In this document: piece by piece, positions 50,967 through 63,276 of the stretch
Layout of the letters: every line of letters starts with the position of its first letter
Position numbering within the stretch: position 1 is the stretch's first letter
NCBI GenBank assembly: GCA_013368325.1
Contig: JAACJK010000003.1
Coordinates: 744,001-808,000, forward strand
Length of the DNA: 64,000 nucleotides
Direction of reading: 5' to 3'
From: Ephemerocybe angulata
Lineage: Eukaryota > Basidiomycota > Agaricomycetes > Agaricales > Psathyrellaceae
Notes under the pieces: generated by a model
Databases searched by the model: none
The model's input: the letters and a program-made list of their open reading frames with translations, nothing else
Told to the model about the DNA's origin: nothing
Translations under genes and position numbers: made by a program

Positions 50967-53236
50967 ATGGAAGCGCTAATTGAGGGCATGGTGATGTACA
51001 CGCCAGAAAATGGGCTCGACGCCGCCCTACACGCTTTTCGGGATCGCGTTCTCTCCCGGGAAGTTGACGACCCGGTCCTCGAAGACCTCGTCAAGACCAC
51101 CGCGAACTCGACTGTATTTTGGCGGCTTTTCGTGAAGGACCTTAAGAAGACTCGCCCATCCGACGAAGTCGCTCAATTACTGGCGGGAATCGACACGGGC
51201 TCGGGGCGAACAGGGTACCAGAAATTGGCGAAGAGCACGAAGGACTCGTGTAGCGCGTACGTGCACGAGATAAAGTTTTCGTTGGCTAGGAACACCTCCG
51301 ACAACCATCACGACCAACCCACTCCGACTGTCCCTCGACCAGCAATGGGCCCTCAAGAGGACGCACCCCTCCCAAGGCTAACCCCTTCTTCTGCCCGTCG
51401 CCGGACACAATACAAACCTACGGGCACTCCTCGTCAGAATCGCAAGCCGGTCGAAAAGTCCCGTCCGTCGCACTCCATGGGCGGTGTGCCTATCCCCACA
51501 GCATCGAATTTGAATCTTGCGGCGTCGGGGATTCCTCAGTTGGCGGCGAATAGTATGTCGCTTTCATACATTTGCTGGAGCATGATAGAGGGGATTACTG
51601 ACGAGTGGCAATCCTTCAGTCGAGCACCACCAGACCTTTATAAACCCTCGAAGCTCTTATTCTGCTTTCGGACAAGGACGAAGACAAGGGCCTGCAGAGC
51701 CAGTGGACCTTCCTCATCAGGCACAAAGGCGCTTCCCGGGACCTATCCCGTCAAATATAAGGGAACCGTTCGCGACTCCGGTCGCAGGTGCCAATCCTGC
51801 TCCGAATTCTCAGCAATTTGGCGGATGGCGGGAGTCTCAACAGCATCCTCAGCAGATAGGCGCCGTCGAATCACCTCGATTTGGGTATGATGGTTATGAT
51901 GGTACAAGTGCTGCGTCCACCCCTTATTACCCCGCAACATCGACCGCCCCTTCGCCAGCCACCATCCTTTCCGAGTCGGCCAGCTGCGCGCCGTCGCCAT
52001 CCGTCTATGGAACCCCTCCGCAGGGGCCGGTCGGACTCCCTGACCCTGCAAGCCTTGAAGATTCAACCTACGGTCGATATGACTCTGGAGTGACTCACTC
52101 GGAGCCGACATGGGAGTCTACAGCTAGTGGGAGCGGATTCGATGAGGGACTGACAGACTTTGCGGTACGTGTTTTGAACGAACCTCCGGCGAAGGCGTTC
52201 TTACTGATGCCTCCGGCAGCTGCATCATTACCAGGCTCCGGTCGACCCTGCTGCCGTCGACCTTGAAACCGCTCACGGGAACCTTTATCGTGACGACAAT
52301 GGGCTTCAAATCGGGCGTAACTTCGTGGAAGGGTCGAGCTCCGGATGGCAGACTACCGTTGATGACGACAATCCTCCATCGTATGCTTTCGACTTTGGGA
52401 ATATGGCACCATCACCCGTCCCGTCCCCGAGCAACCAAGACGAACCGGGCTTAGAACTGGATGAGGCGGACAGCGAAGAAACAACCCCGACGCAATCGCA
52501 AGTCCCTTCTGGTTTGGACACTGCATCCCTCGATTACTTCGACTTGACCGGCAACGTGGACTGGGCAAAGATTGGAGAGGTCCTCGATCGAGAGTACGCT
52601 AGCCAAGTTCCAAGTGGACCTTCTCCGCTGGCTCCTGTCGTCGGTACGCACAGTGCCTTCCCACAAGCCTCGGCCTTCAACTCGATGGACCACCAGTACT
52701 TTAACGGTCATCTTGGTAGTGGTGCTGAAGTGGCAGGTATGCTGCCCCTTGGCTGGCAGGGCGCCGCATTCGGAGGTCAAGCCAACTCAGGGCACTTTCC
52801 GCACATCCATTCTGCCTTTGTCCAACCTCGCAACCATGTCAGCAGCGCTGCCGCAGAACCGAGGCTCTCTAACCTCACTCGGCCTCTTGTCCCCATCGAT
52901 GTAACGCCTGCGCCGTCTCCATTCGTCCAAGGCGATCTTGGGGCGGCAGTTGCGGGTCCTTCTCAGTATCGACCTCGTCAATTCACTGGAGGCCCTGCGC
53001 AGGTTGGGCATACCTTCCCAAATACCTATAACCAGAGGGTCCAGCACACCGGGGTCAACTCGAGTATGCCTCACTCGAGCACGGGGGCTTCCATGCTTGG
53101 GGGTGACACTTCCTCAGCTAGCGGGGATGCGGGTGATATGTTAGGCGTCCCACTTGGCATGTTGGGTCCGGTTCGCCAGGCGGCGCTGAGGAGGTTTGTA
53201 AACGGACCTGGGGGTCTACGTCGCTACGACGCCTGA
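50967..53236 (+). CDS. Disordered hypothetical protein, 715 aa
   Basis: Exons 50967-51552, 51620-52164 and 52220-53236 join in frame (phase 1, then phase 0). The first ~110 residues look helical and folded (MEALIEGMVMYTPENGLDAA, VKTTANSTVFWRLFVKDLKK). The remainder is Pro/Ser/Gly-rich, with acidic patches (LELDEADSEETTP) and aromatic repeats (SLDYFDLTGNVDWAKIGEVL). That pattern is seen in transcription regulators and coactivators, but no DNA-binding domain is visible and I do not assign a function. The frame is open upstream of 50967, but the ATG there opens the folded part. Confidence 0.7.
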
Positions 53237-56200
53237 TAGCCCTGGTGGCCTCGTCGGGGGCGCGAACTTCGTTTCTGCCAGATTTTTTTTAGATATATAC
53301 AGTTCCTATTTATTTCCTTGTGACTGGTCTATTCCGTCTTTCCTCACCTCTATTATTCATTTTCAGCGTCATGTATATGGACTTCCTCTGCTTGGATACT
53401 CCTTTAAGCTTATTCGTCACTTATTTTTTATCCCTTGTACTTTCAGCTCAGATTCCGAGATTTCTTGCGAGTGGACTTGCCTCTCTTTGCGCCTGAATCC
53501 GCACGCCACGTTGTCCTCACTTAAACACGCCGTCTCTTTCCATACATTGCTTGTCGATAAATACTCTGGTTTCGGGTCTCCATTCACTCTCGAGTTCTTC
53601 CTGCTTCGATAGTTCATGTAATACCCCTTTCAATAACGATAGTAAAATTTTAGACACCCAGGCTGCCTCAAGTTGATAAGAGTTTGGGAACAGTTGCGGC
53701 GAGCAAGCGCTGGGGAGGAAGGAGGAAGCGCCGTTCCGAGTCTTTACTTGTAAAGGATCGGTCTTTCAACCGTGAAAGGGACCCAGTGCCAAGACTTTCG
53801 TAACCACCGACTAACCCCAATAGGGAATTCTATGATATTTTGGCAAACCGGCGGGAATGCCGACGGCCGGATCTCGGTCGGACCGCTATTTCGGTCCCCT
53901 CCGTTGCCATGGTCCGATCTTTCGGGCCTTCTGCCCAACGTGGCCCTCCTCCCCCGGGCGCTTAAGTCATTGGGCCTCTTTTTCTTAATCCGTAGCTTTA
54001 GTTGTTAAATGGGCATAGTTCGTATATCATATTACAACATCCTACTACATTGCGGGGTCAACTCCCATGATGCTCCAAATTTCCTTCTCAGCAGTCGTCC
54101 AATTGGCCCAAACTGCACAGTCAAGATGAAGAACAGCTCAGCGGGATCGACCGTCACAGTGGTCGTGTCAGTGAGCGCCGTGGTGGTAGCATTCGTGTCC
54201 GTGGTGGGCTTCGTTGTCAACGTGCTGGTTGTTGCATTGCTGGTCGGGAAATCGATGACAGTCGTCGTGATCGGGGGGCTGTAGTGAACTGTAGTGGTAC
54301 CATTGTTGACCGGGGGAGTGGTGGTGAATCTCGTGATAGCCTGAGGCGGGCTGGGGGTCATTGCACGTCGTTGACGTATCGGTAGCAGTGCGAGCACAAC
54401 GACGACAACATGGCGGCAGGGCGCCGAAGTCCGAGCGCGCGTACAAACGACGGGCCCGTGGACTCGTGCCCCAACGCGAGCGGTCTGGTGGCGCGAAGGC
54501 TGGGGCTGGCGGAGATGAGCACTACCCTGTGGGCTATGTGCGGCTGATGGAATCGACAGCAATGGCGACGGAAGTCTCACCAACTCGAGGTCGCGCACGA
54601 TGGGGAGTAGAGGTGGGCCAGGAGTTAGGTCACTAAAGCGAGCACATTGTTGACGCACCACCGAGCGATGTGCTCGACGACAGACGTGATGACAGCGATG
54701 ATGACGACGAATAGGCGCTCACCGCCGTGCTATCATTGCGACGTGAGTGCAAGCTGAACGTCGACCTATATCGAGCTTTCCGTGCTTGGACCGCAGACTG
54801 CACTGAAGAACTTGTGCACTCAACGTCGATGTACACCGTGAGGGAAGGCATGGACTGGTAGTTGGGAGGTCAGTGAGGGTGGTGGTTCGAGTTAATAGGC
54901 CGATAAGTAATCGCATCGTTGGCATGCGCGGCGCCGGTGTGCTTTGAGGTCTTCGAAAAGGTGAGCGCCTCGTGCATCACGAAAAGAATGCTGCACTCAC
55001 CTTCGAATGATACTCACCGTACCGTGCAATATGCACCTGAGAGTCATCGAGCTTCCTAGGCTATCCTAGCTCCCGCCTCATGCACAGCGCGACGCACGCT
55101 TCGCGTCGGGAGGCGTCGGGGAGGGGCTTATAGCCGTTACGAGTTACGTCAATGTGAAGGCGAGGGCTGCGAGAATTCGAGGCTCTTTCGACAATCGAGG
55201 CTGCACAAAACGCTCGGTGAGTGTACGCATGCACGGTCTCAGTTCCTGGCACTCACCCACTCGTTTCTCGCCCATTCTCGCGCTCAACTGCCCCCACTGA
55301 TGTGTCGCAGGTGCCTCGTTCGCAAACGCTTATGCTCGCGAGTGTGGGCGGGGCCGTTTCTGGACGTCATGCTGGTGAGTTTTGGTATGGCGGTATCGAG
55401 GTTTTGCAACTCACTGACACTGTGATAGCATAAAGAACTCATGCAGTCGGACGTGGGCGACAGCTGGCGGCCTTCGATCAAGGTCTCTTCGTGTCGCTGC
55501 TGGTCGTGTTGGGGTGGTGCGGTTCCGCTCCCGCCAACTTCCGTTCCTCATTCCCCTAGCATTTTCTCCAGCCAGCGCTTGGACGAGGGGAGCATCTTGG
55601 CTTCGACCATCGTCGGTCCATCGTCGACGATGATGCGAGGTGCGATGTGGGGGGTCATCGGTGCAAGCCAGTGTCACAGCAGGTTGTCGGTGAGTGTGGG
55701 TCGCATTTACTGGCAGTCTAAGAGGCTTCGAGAACGAGAAGTAAGGGCAGAAGTTAGAGGATGACAGCACGGAGGAAACCTAGTTAAAGGAAACGCGAGC
55801 AATGTGATCTGATGGTTAGTAATACCTGAGGGGCGGCACCTTGGAATTCCATAGTCGTGAACTGCATTGACTACTGAACTCGGGTGCACGCAGCCTGCAC
55901 CCCTTTTTGCGCGTCAAAAAGCCTCCTGCGCACCTAACCTGGGGAGCGCATTTGCCTGCTGGTCGACGCTGCGGTATGTCGTCTCCCCAGTCCCATGCTG
56001 AGAAGTTGATCAACCAACTCAAAAGAGGACAATGGACAGAGATCAACTATCCAAGGAATACATGTCGATGGAGCTTGCGGCGGGCGGGAACTCGTATATA
56101 GTCAAAAATGGTTGACTGACCGAGTAAGGCTCTGGATAAGGACTTCCTTGGACGCGCCCCCCGAGGCTCGCACGCCAATCGCGCGCTCGATTAGCGCCCA

Positions 56201-57488
56201 AGAGGCGAGAGGCGTATATTAGGGGGTAAAGTGGCCAGGTTGGAGTTGGGATGAAATACTGAGACAAGCCTAGCCATGACCTTCACCTGGGTGTCGCCTC
56301 TGCGGCTCTGAGAGAGATATCGGTCAATTATCGAAACATGGGTGCTTCCTCGATTTGGATGGAGGGATGGGTTACTTACAAAGAACAATCATGACCGTGC
56401 AGGGAATGGAGAGAATTAAGTACTTACTGAGGACTTTCGATTGCGATGGCCCTGGATTTGCGCCTGTGTGAGCGCTACCGCTCCAGGGACTTCGCGTTCG
56501 CCGCAACACAAAGCAAACTGAGGGTATAAAAATTGCAGTTAATCGACAACCCACAAATGCTTGTGTTCAAATTGAGGTCCAAATGTCCAAGCTTTATCAG
56601 GGCTCAGTACTCAGTACTTACTTTATCCTTTCCATAGGGTAACCGGTAATACTATCCTGTGTCTAATGTGAGTTAGTAACGGCAGCCGCAGCGTGCGGGA
56701 TAAGGCCATTCAAATTACATTATAATCAGGTTCAAACGTTCAAGCTCGAGGTGCTATTTGGGTGCTTTAGTACCGCAGCGTGCGAGACAGCCTAGGTATT
56801 CAAGAGTCCGAAAACACCAGTATTTACAAAAGGGTCCCTGAGATCGAGAAATTGAATATTGCACTTGAACTGCAGGAAAATAGTTGCGCTGCGCACACCA
56901 CGGAAAGCGACAATAAAAGGTTAGCGCCCTCTATGAAAATTCCAGAGCCTCTGCCGCCTCACGCGCGGGCCAGGTGGAGGTAGTGCCCACAGACAATGCC
57001 GTTGCTACACCTTGTGCAATCGTGAGGTTGGACCTGAGAAATTTGTGAGAAATGGTCAGATTATCACGTTGACAGTGCGAAATCAACCTTCAAGTTTGAA
57101 GTTTATGCATCTGGACTTGATCTGGACTCAATCTGGACTATCGTCGATTATACACTATGTATGCAAGGCTTCAGCTTCAGTAGAGCATATATATACTAGC
57201 GAATATATTAGCCTGAGGTAGTCCTATGGTCGTGTCAGCGCAAACCTCACAAGGAAAGACTCGGAACCGCCGTGCGAAGCAGCGGCCCTCCAGCACAAGT
57301 TCATTACCAAGACTTCGGTCTGCCATTGTTAGCACAGCCCCAGGGGCAAAAAACCTCGAAGTTCAAGCGCCGCCACAACTGCTGTTCTGTTGGCTGAGAG
57401 TAATTCAAGCTTGATGCTCCTTAGTCGTACGACCAACTGCTATTCCGACCCAGTTTGTTCTTTGGCGTCAAGCGATACAAAGAATACG
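53237..57488. other. Gene-poor 4.2 kb stretch
   Basis: No gene with a recognised domain. A Thr-rich minus-strand frame (54032-54661, with TTTVIDF, TTSTLTTKPTTDTN) and short minus-strand frames around 55061-55770 (PPAVAHVRLHEFFMLSQCQ, AHTREHKRLRTRHLRH) end in donor-like GTGAGT sites. They could be debris of a repeated element. 56000-57480 has no convincing coding and is AT-richer. Confidence 0.45.
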
Positions 57489-58710
57489 ATGGCTTCATAT
57501 GTTCACCACGTCATTGAATTGCCATCGTCCGTGCCAAATCAACCGACGGTGAAAATATCCTGCCTCCTACATCCAACTGTGATCCCTCTCCTACCCGCAC
57601 CCTCAGCTGCTCCAGTCGACCACAGTCCCCCGTATGAGCTCCGGGATACGCCGCAAAAGGGGGTTGGCATGTTTGCAAAACAATTCATCCCCAAAGGTTC
57701 ACTGATCTTGGTCGAACACCCAGCGTATATCATCCCAGGATTTGCGACAAACGCCGTTAGCTACGAAGACTTCGAAACTGTCGGCAGAGGGATACCGGAC
57801 TCGCTATACGAAGAAGTGGCTTCGATGGCCAACTGCAGGACTTCGGCGGAGTCCCCAAGCATCATTGACGGCATTGCGCGGACTAACGCTCTCAGTGTCC
57901 AATTGAAATTCCCCTCCGACTTCCCCTCCGATTCTCCCGGAGCCAAGGACTATGGCGGGCTCTTTCCCAAGATCGCGCGATGCAACCATTCCTGTGGGAT
58001 GAATGCTGGCTGGGAATGGGATCTTTCTACGCTGAGCTCGACTTTATTCGCGTTGCGAGATATTGAGCTCGGGGAAGAGATTACCAATACCTATGTCGAC
58101 CTTCTGCAATCCCGCGCAGACAGGTGGAAGAGGCTCCAACCTGATTACCGATTTGACTGCGACTGCCCCTGGTGTAACCACGAGGGAAAAGCGTCGCAGA
58201 TGGAATCGGACCGGAACAGAGAGTACATCGCCACTTATCTCTCGACGCGTCCAACCTACGCCAAATGGTCGATCGATCCTTGCCTTCCCGACGCATTTGT
58301 CATCAACTCTCATCTGGCAGTTCTTCCTATCATCCGGAAGGAAGGTCTGCATCGCTTGCTTCCTCTGTTCATGGAGGAGATTGTTCGTTGTTACGCCGAG
58401 CTTGGTGACAAGGAAAGTTTCAAAGCTTGGGCGGAGGACACGCTGCAGCTGTGTCGCGTTGGTTATAAAGATCTGGCTGGGGAGTTGAGGAGGATGCTAG
58501 AAGATCCACAAAAGAATGTGCGAAGCTGGGCACGGCGGAAGCGTATACAAGAAGGTAGGTCTTTTCAGTGTATGCGATCTGTATCTAAACTTGTTTGGAG
58601 CTGCATTGAAACTCATTACTCTACTTCCACTAGAGAACAAACACCAAGATAGATATGAGTTTGAGGCCGACGATTCCTTCCTTAACCTTTTTGGCACATC
58701 ACCAATCTAA
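57489..58710 (+). CDS. SET-domain protein, copy 1
   Basis: ATG 57489 (MASYVHHVIELPSSVPNQP). Two exons: the long one ends RKRIQE near 58554, an 82 bp intron follows, and ENKHQDRYEFEADDSFLNLF ends with TAA 58708-58710. SET landmarks: ELRDTPQKGVGMFAKQFIPK, then ARCNHSCGMNAGWEWD (NHSC cofactor/knot motif), ELGEEITNTYVD (catalytic Tyr region) and a post-SET-like Cys cluster FDCDCPWCNH. SET proteins transfer methyl groups from S-adenosylmethionine to lysines. The motif usually NHSCxPN reads NHSCGMN here, so activity is not certain. The protein is about 380 aa with a C-terminal helical repeat region. It is the tandem paralogue of the gene at 59309. Confidence 0.88.
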
Positions 58711-59308
58711 AATCTGGGACGACCCCTCCCGAGTCCCCTCGTTATCTGGTTCGATACATCCCGCTGAGTCGAGATTGTGATAATGCTTCGGCCCCCACCA
58801 TCCATCTTCGTATAACTGAACTCTCAGCTAGAGCCCAGCGATGAACTTCAAGCATCCCGCAGCAGTCCTATTCTATCAGCACTGCAAGAACTGATACTCT
58901 CAGTCTCATAGGGAGGCAGTTGTGATCTGTGAAGGCAGAAGGAAAGCGTCGTGTTGTGCTGACGGAGGAATATTCTTGATTACAAATGGCCAGTGCCGAG
59001 TCAATGACAATAGAGAGAAGTCCTGGAAGGCTCACTGCCAAGGCCCGGAACAATAAATCCGTTGGTCGACAAATCCAAATCTCCAGGGCATTGAATGGCT
59101 CCATAGGAGCCGCCCACTTGTTCAGCCAGTCTCTCAAACCATGGACGATAAGTATGGCCTTGATCCGCCATGATAGGAGCGGCCCCTATTATTCAAATTT
59201 AGGCGCCATCATTCACAGAGACTTTTTCAGATATTCTTCAACCACTTTCTCCCCACAGCTCTCCCTACCAGCTAGAACCTTCAACTCGCTTGGGAAGTGC
59301 GATACGAA
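58711..59308. other. Spacer between the SET paralogues
   Basis: 598 bases hold the 3' end of copy 1 and the promoter of copy 2. No clear homology to the region upstream of copy 1 was seen by eye, and no gene. Confidence 0.45.
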
Positions 59309-60550
59309 ATGACGATAACCACCATCGAAAAAATTCCGAGCCCATACGTCCACCATGTTATAGAACTGCCATCACCTTCAGAAGGCGAACCTTCGACCAA
59401 GATATCCTGCCTCCTCCATCCTACACTCATACCCCTACTCCCCTCGCCATCATCCACTCCAATGATTGAGGACCCACCCTACGAAGTACACAATACACTC
59501 ACCAAAGGCTTTGGAATGTTCGCAAAGCGCCCGATCTCCAAAGGCTCCCTGATCATCACCGAACACCCAGCCTACATCCTTCCGGGGTTCGCATCGAACA
59601 AGGTCAGCCTCGAAGATTTCGAAGAAGTTTGGCGGAGGCTACCCAGAGAAGTGGGCAAAGAGGTGGCGTCAATGGCCAACTGCAGAACACTAGAGGAATC
59701 CCCGAGCATCATCGACGGTGTGGCACGCACGAACGCTCTGACGATCCAACTCGAATTCCCCTCCAACTTCCCCGACAACTCGCCTGGGGCCAAGCACTAT
59801 GGCGGCCTCTTTCTCAAAATTGGACGATGTAACCATTCCTGTGGTATCAACGCAGGGTGGGAGTGGGACTTCTCGACCCTGAGCTCGACTTTGTTTGCCT
59901 TGCGCGACATCAAAGCCGGAGAGGAAATCACGAACACTTACGTGCATCCTCTACAGTCTAAGGCAGATAGGTGGAAGAAGCTCCAGCCTGATTATCGATT
60001 CGACTGTGACTGCCCTTGGTGTAACCATAAGGACGAGGCGGAACAAGCTGCGTCTGATCGGGACAGGGAGTACATTGGAACGTACGTGCCGACGCGACCG
60101 ACATATGTGAAGTGGGCTATCGATCTTTGCCTACCTGACGACTTTGTGATCAACTCCCATCTTGCCGTGCTTCCCATTATCCGGAAGGAGGGCCTGCATC
60201 GCTTGCTTCCCTTGTTCATGGAAGATATCGTGCGCTGCTATGCCGAGCTTGGGGACGAGGAGAACTTCAGGCTGTGGGCCGAAGAAACGGTGCAGCTATG
60301 TCGGGTCGGACAAAAAGAATTAGCCGAGGAATTCTCGTACATGCTTCAGAACCCCCAAAGGAATTGCACCAAGTGGGGGCAGCGAAAGCGGCTACAGGAA
60401 GGTAGGTATACTAAGTATATGCTTTTTTCACCAAGTCTATCTGCATGCGGATGCTAACGTTATATCTCAGAGCGCAGGCAACAGGACTTGAACTATGACT
60501 TCGAAGCCGACGATACCCTCATCAACCTCTTCGGAACTTCGCCGCCTTGA
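59309..60550 (+). CDS. SET-domain protein, copy 2
   Basis: ATG 59309 (MTITTIEKIPSPYVHHVIEL). Same architecture as copy 1: HNTLTKGFGMFAKRPISKG, GRCNHSCGINAGWEWDFST, KAGEEITNTYVHPLQ and FDCDCPWCNHKDEAEQ. An intron starts at the same place (after RLQE, near 60400) and the last exon ends DDTLINLFGTSPP with TGA 60548-60550. The shared intron position and long conserved blocks show tandem duplication. It differs from copy 1 by IN for MN in the NHSC motif and HP for DL after NTYV. The protein is about 390 aa. Confidence 0.88.
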
Positions 60551-61440
60551 TTCTCAGAAAAGATCCGTAGTTACAACGTAAAGTGCATAGACTACCTGTA
60601 TCTATTTGTCTTTTCTGTTTAACCGTAGTCCTGTGGCTCTTTGCCACTCAAAGTAACGTAACATCCCCTCGAAACCTCCTCCCACTATTGGTTGCAGGCC
60701 AATTCCCCGCATGTCCTTCTTCGAGGCAGGGTTTTGGTTCTCGTCTGCTTTCGAGATAACGCTCAGTGTTCCTGGGCCTCTCACTGTTCGACCTGCTTTA
60801 AATCTCAAACGGGAGAACGAAAAGCAATGCGAATCGAACACTTGCAAAAGGAGAAGGATGGGACTGTAGCACAACAATGCTGACTCGGAGGGCATCGAAC
60901 AGAGGTATGCAGGGTTAATTGTTGTTTCTGATTGAATGACGGGGATAGAGCACAGAAAGTGAATGAATACAAATGTGATATAAATGCCAGAGTGAATAAG
61001 GAAGTGCGCAAAGGTCGTTCGAGACAAAGGTTGGGTAAGTAACGGCAGGGAGGTGACGGCGGTTCGAGGGTGACCAGGATAACAAAGGACTAGATGGTAG
61101 CGACTTTAAGTCGAGCCTGGTGAGTATCTGAGCTGTGTCAGAATATGCTGGAGGAGTTTGTCCACAAGGGTCCAATTAGGTCGGGCGGCCAGGTGATGAT
61201 GCTGGCGTTATGGGCAATACCAGAGAGCCTGTAATTTTAGTTCTTCTTCCTCCATTCCGTGACTTTAAAGCAGGATTCTTCCATCCTGGTCACGGACCCG
61301 ACGTGCTCCCCCTCTATATTCTATGTTGAGATACAAATACAGCGAAGGGGGCAGACGGGTGGGCGGCGAGGCGAGGGGCTCGGGAGGTATGCGTGTCGAA
61401 AATGGCGGGAAGGCAGTCGAAAGGGTTGGTGGCTTCGTGT
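60551..61440. other. 3' regions of convergent genes, no gene seen
   Basis: Between the SET copy 2 stop and the mitochondrial carrier stop. Short frames on the minus strand (60602-61175) lack domain or splice support. Confidence 0.45.
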
Positions 61441-62779
61441 TTAGGTATCAGAGTCCGTGTCATTTGGAGCATTTCTCTGCGCCAAGTGCCTCATCAGCAG
61501 CTCATACCTACAGTGTCCGTCAATATACCGAAGCGCCCAAGTAAATCGACACTCACGTTAGCATCGTAACTGCACTGTTAGGCACAGTTCTAATCAGGTT
61601 CACTGACAGGCCTTTGTACAGCGCTTTCCACCCTTCCTTCGCGATCATCTTCCGGGTTACATAGATGACACCCCGGCTTCTTGGGTATTGCTTCACCATT
61701 CCGTCCGACGACATGTCGTCTGCGAGTGGACGCCGTTGCGTTTGTAGGCGCGTACGTATGACTTCGTGCGGATATGTCGCGATGGAGGCGGTCATCTTGG
61801 AAATAGCGCTGCAGAGGAGGATCGCGTCGCCCGAAAGCGGTACCTGAGAGTCGCCCTCTGAACGAAGATTAGCGGCGCGTCAGGGAGGTGGAGTAAATGA
61901 CGCACGGGCAAGAATCTTCAGCCGTTCGTACAGAGGGAACTGAACCGCAACGTGCAAAATGCCGAGGAGACTGGGAAGGAGCCCACGGTAAAAAGCGCTT
62001 AGGCCTTCGGTACGATAAATGGTCATAGCAGCGTCTAGCGTATGTCGATAAGGGACGTCTCCCGGTCGCTGCGTCTATACACGCTATAAGCTTGTATTCG
62101 AGGGTATGATATACCAGACACGCACCATAAACCGCGTCTTGATAACCCACAACGGGTTCGTGCAAATCGTGCTCGTCGCCCCCGCCGTCATCGCGCTCAA
62201 AATGTGGAGCGACCAGTTGTGTTCACGCATAACCGGTTGGTAGCCCTTCACCTGGGCCGCTGGGTACACCCTCCCATTGTTTAGCACGCCCGAGGAGCCT
62301 TCCCCGAAGGTGTTCTTGATCCCGTCGTACACGGCAAAGTAGATAGCCCAGGTCGGGAGATAGCCCAGGATGGTCGGACCCAGCCCGCGATAGAGACCCT
62401 TCAGTCCGTTTTCTCGTAGGATCGTCTTGACCGTTGCTACATAGGTCCATACGGAAAGAAGATAGAGAGTTCAGGACGAGCATATCACGGTATAATGTGA
62501 GCACGACACGGTTTCCCCCTCTACGCATGTCGTACGAGCACACAAATAGATAAACGCACCGACAGTCCCCTGATAACCTTCCTGTCCAGCCACAGCCCTC
62601 TGCGCTTGCAGCTTAGTCTTGACGACATCCAGCGGGCACGTTGCAATGCTAGCTACGAGCCCCCCACCGGCCCCAGCTGCATTCCAGACACCACCCAGAG
62701 CTCGTTAATCAAAATTTCCCATACACCAATAACTGCAAGGCGCACCAATCATGCTGTTCGCGTTCCATGCTCCTCCCAT
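61441..62779 (-). CDS. Mitochondrial carrier, NAD/pyrimidine-nucleotide type
   Basis: Three carrier signatures in order: CPLDVVKTKLQAQRA (near 62620), NPLWVIKTRFM (near 62140) and YPHEVIRTRLQTQRR (near 61760). Each is followed by helix pairs, such as GLKGLYRGLGPTILGYLPTW, GLSAFYRGLLPSLLGILHVA and GWKALYKGLSVNLIRTVPNS. The second signature PLWVIKTRF is typical of the yeast Ndt1 (Yia6) NAD+, Rim2 and Flx1 group of inner-membrane carriers. Within it, YPHEVIRTR favours Ndt1-like NAD+ transport, but substrate choice is inferred. The short first exon MGGAWNANSMI starts at 62779. The last exon ends RNAPNDTDSDT at 61441. Five or more introns. Confidence 0.8.
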
Positions 62780-63276
62780 GTCCCTGCCCCGCGCAGCCGC
62801 TGCGGGGTGTACAGTCGCCGGCGTCAAGGGGGTGGTTTGGGTGCGATGGTGGGTCGTCGAGTTCGTCGTCGTCGTACAAATTTACAAATTCGGGGGTTTG
62901 AGCTTATTATGGGTTACGTCGTCCTCCCGGCCTAGTGCCTATATGCGGCGCTTGGGGTTCCGATTTTCGCCGGCCGCCTTATCAGACGCCCTCAAATGGC
63001 GCTCCGACGTCGTACTCGTTCCGCAGCGACGCGTTACTCGGAGGCACGAGAGTTGTTGGGTACGAGGAAAAGAGAAGGAAGTACAGATAGAACTACAGTA
63101 TCATGCTCTAACGCGTATGTCCGAAATTACAAATACAGGGGCTTGGACATCGGACAAATATCCGATGAAGCAAACGACGGAAGAATATCCGACACAAATG
63201 GGAAATGCCAAAAGAAATACAGAAAGGTCGCGAATCCTCAACGGCAGGGTATAGTAGTCCGACGCTCCACCACACT
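62780..63276. other. Intergenic, no gene seen
   Basis: Upstream of the carrier and downstream of the right-edge gene. A plus-strand frame at 62751-63526 overlaps both but has no recognisable domain. Confidence 0.4.

Noticed and set aside
54032..54661. Thr-rich secreted or cell-wall protein on the minus strand
   Set aside because: There is no signal peptide at any plausible start, no splice support, and composition drifts along the frame. Kept only as part of the gene-poor stretch.
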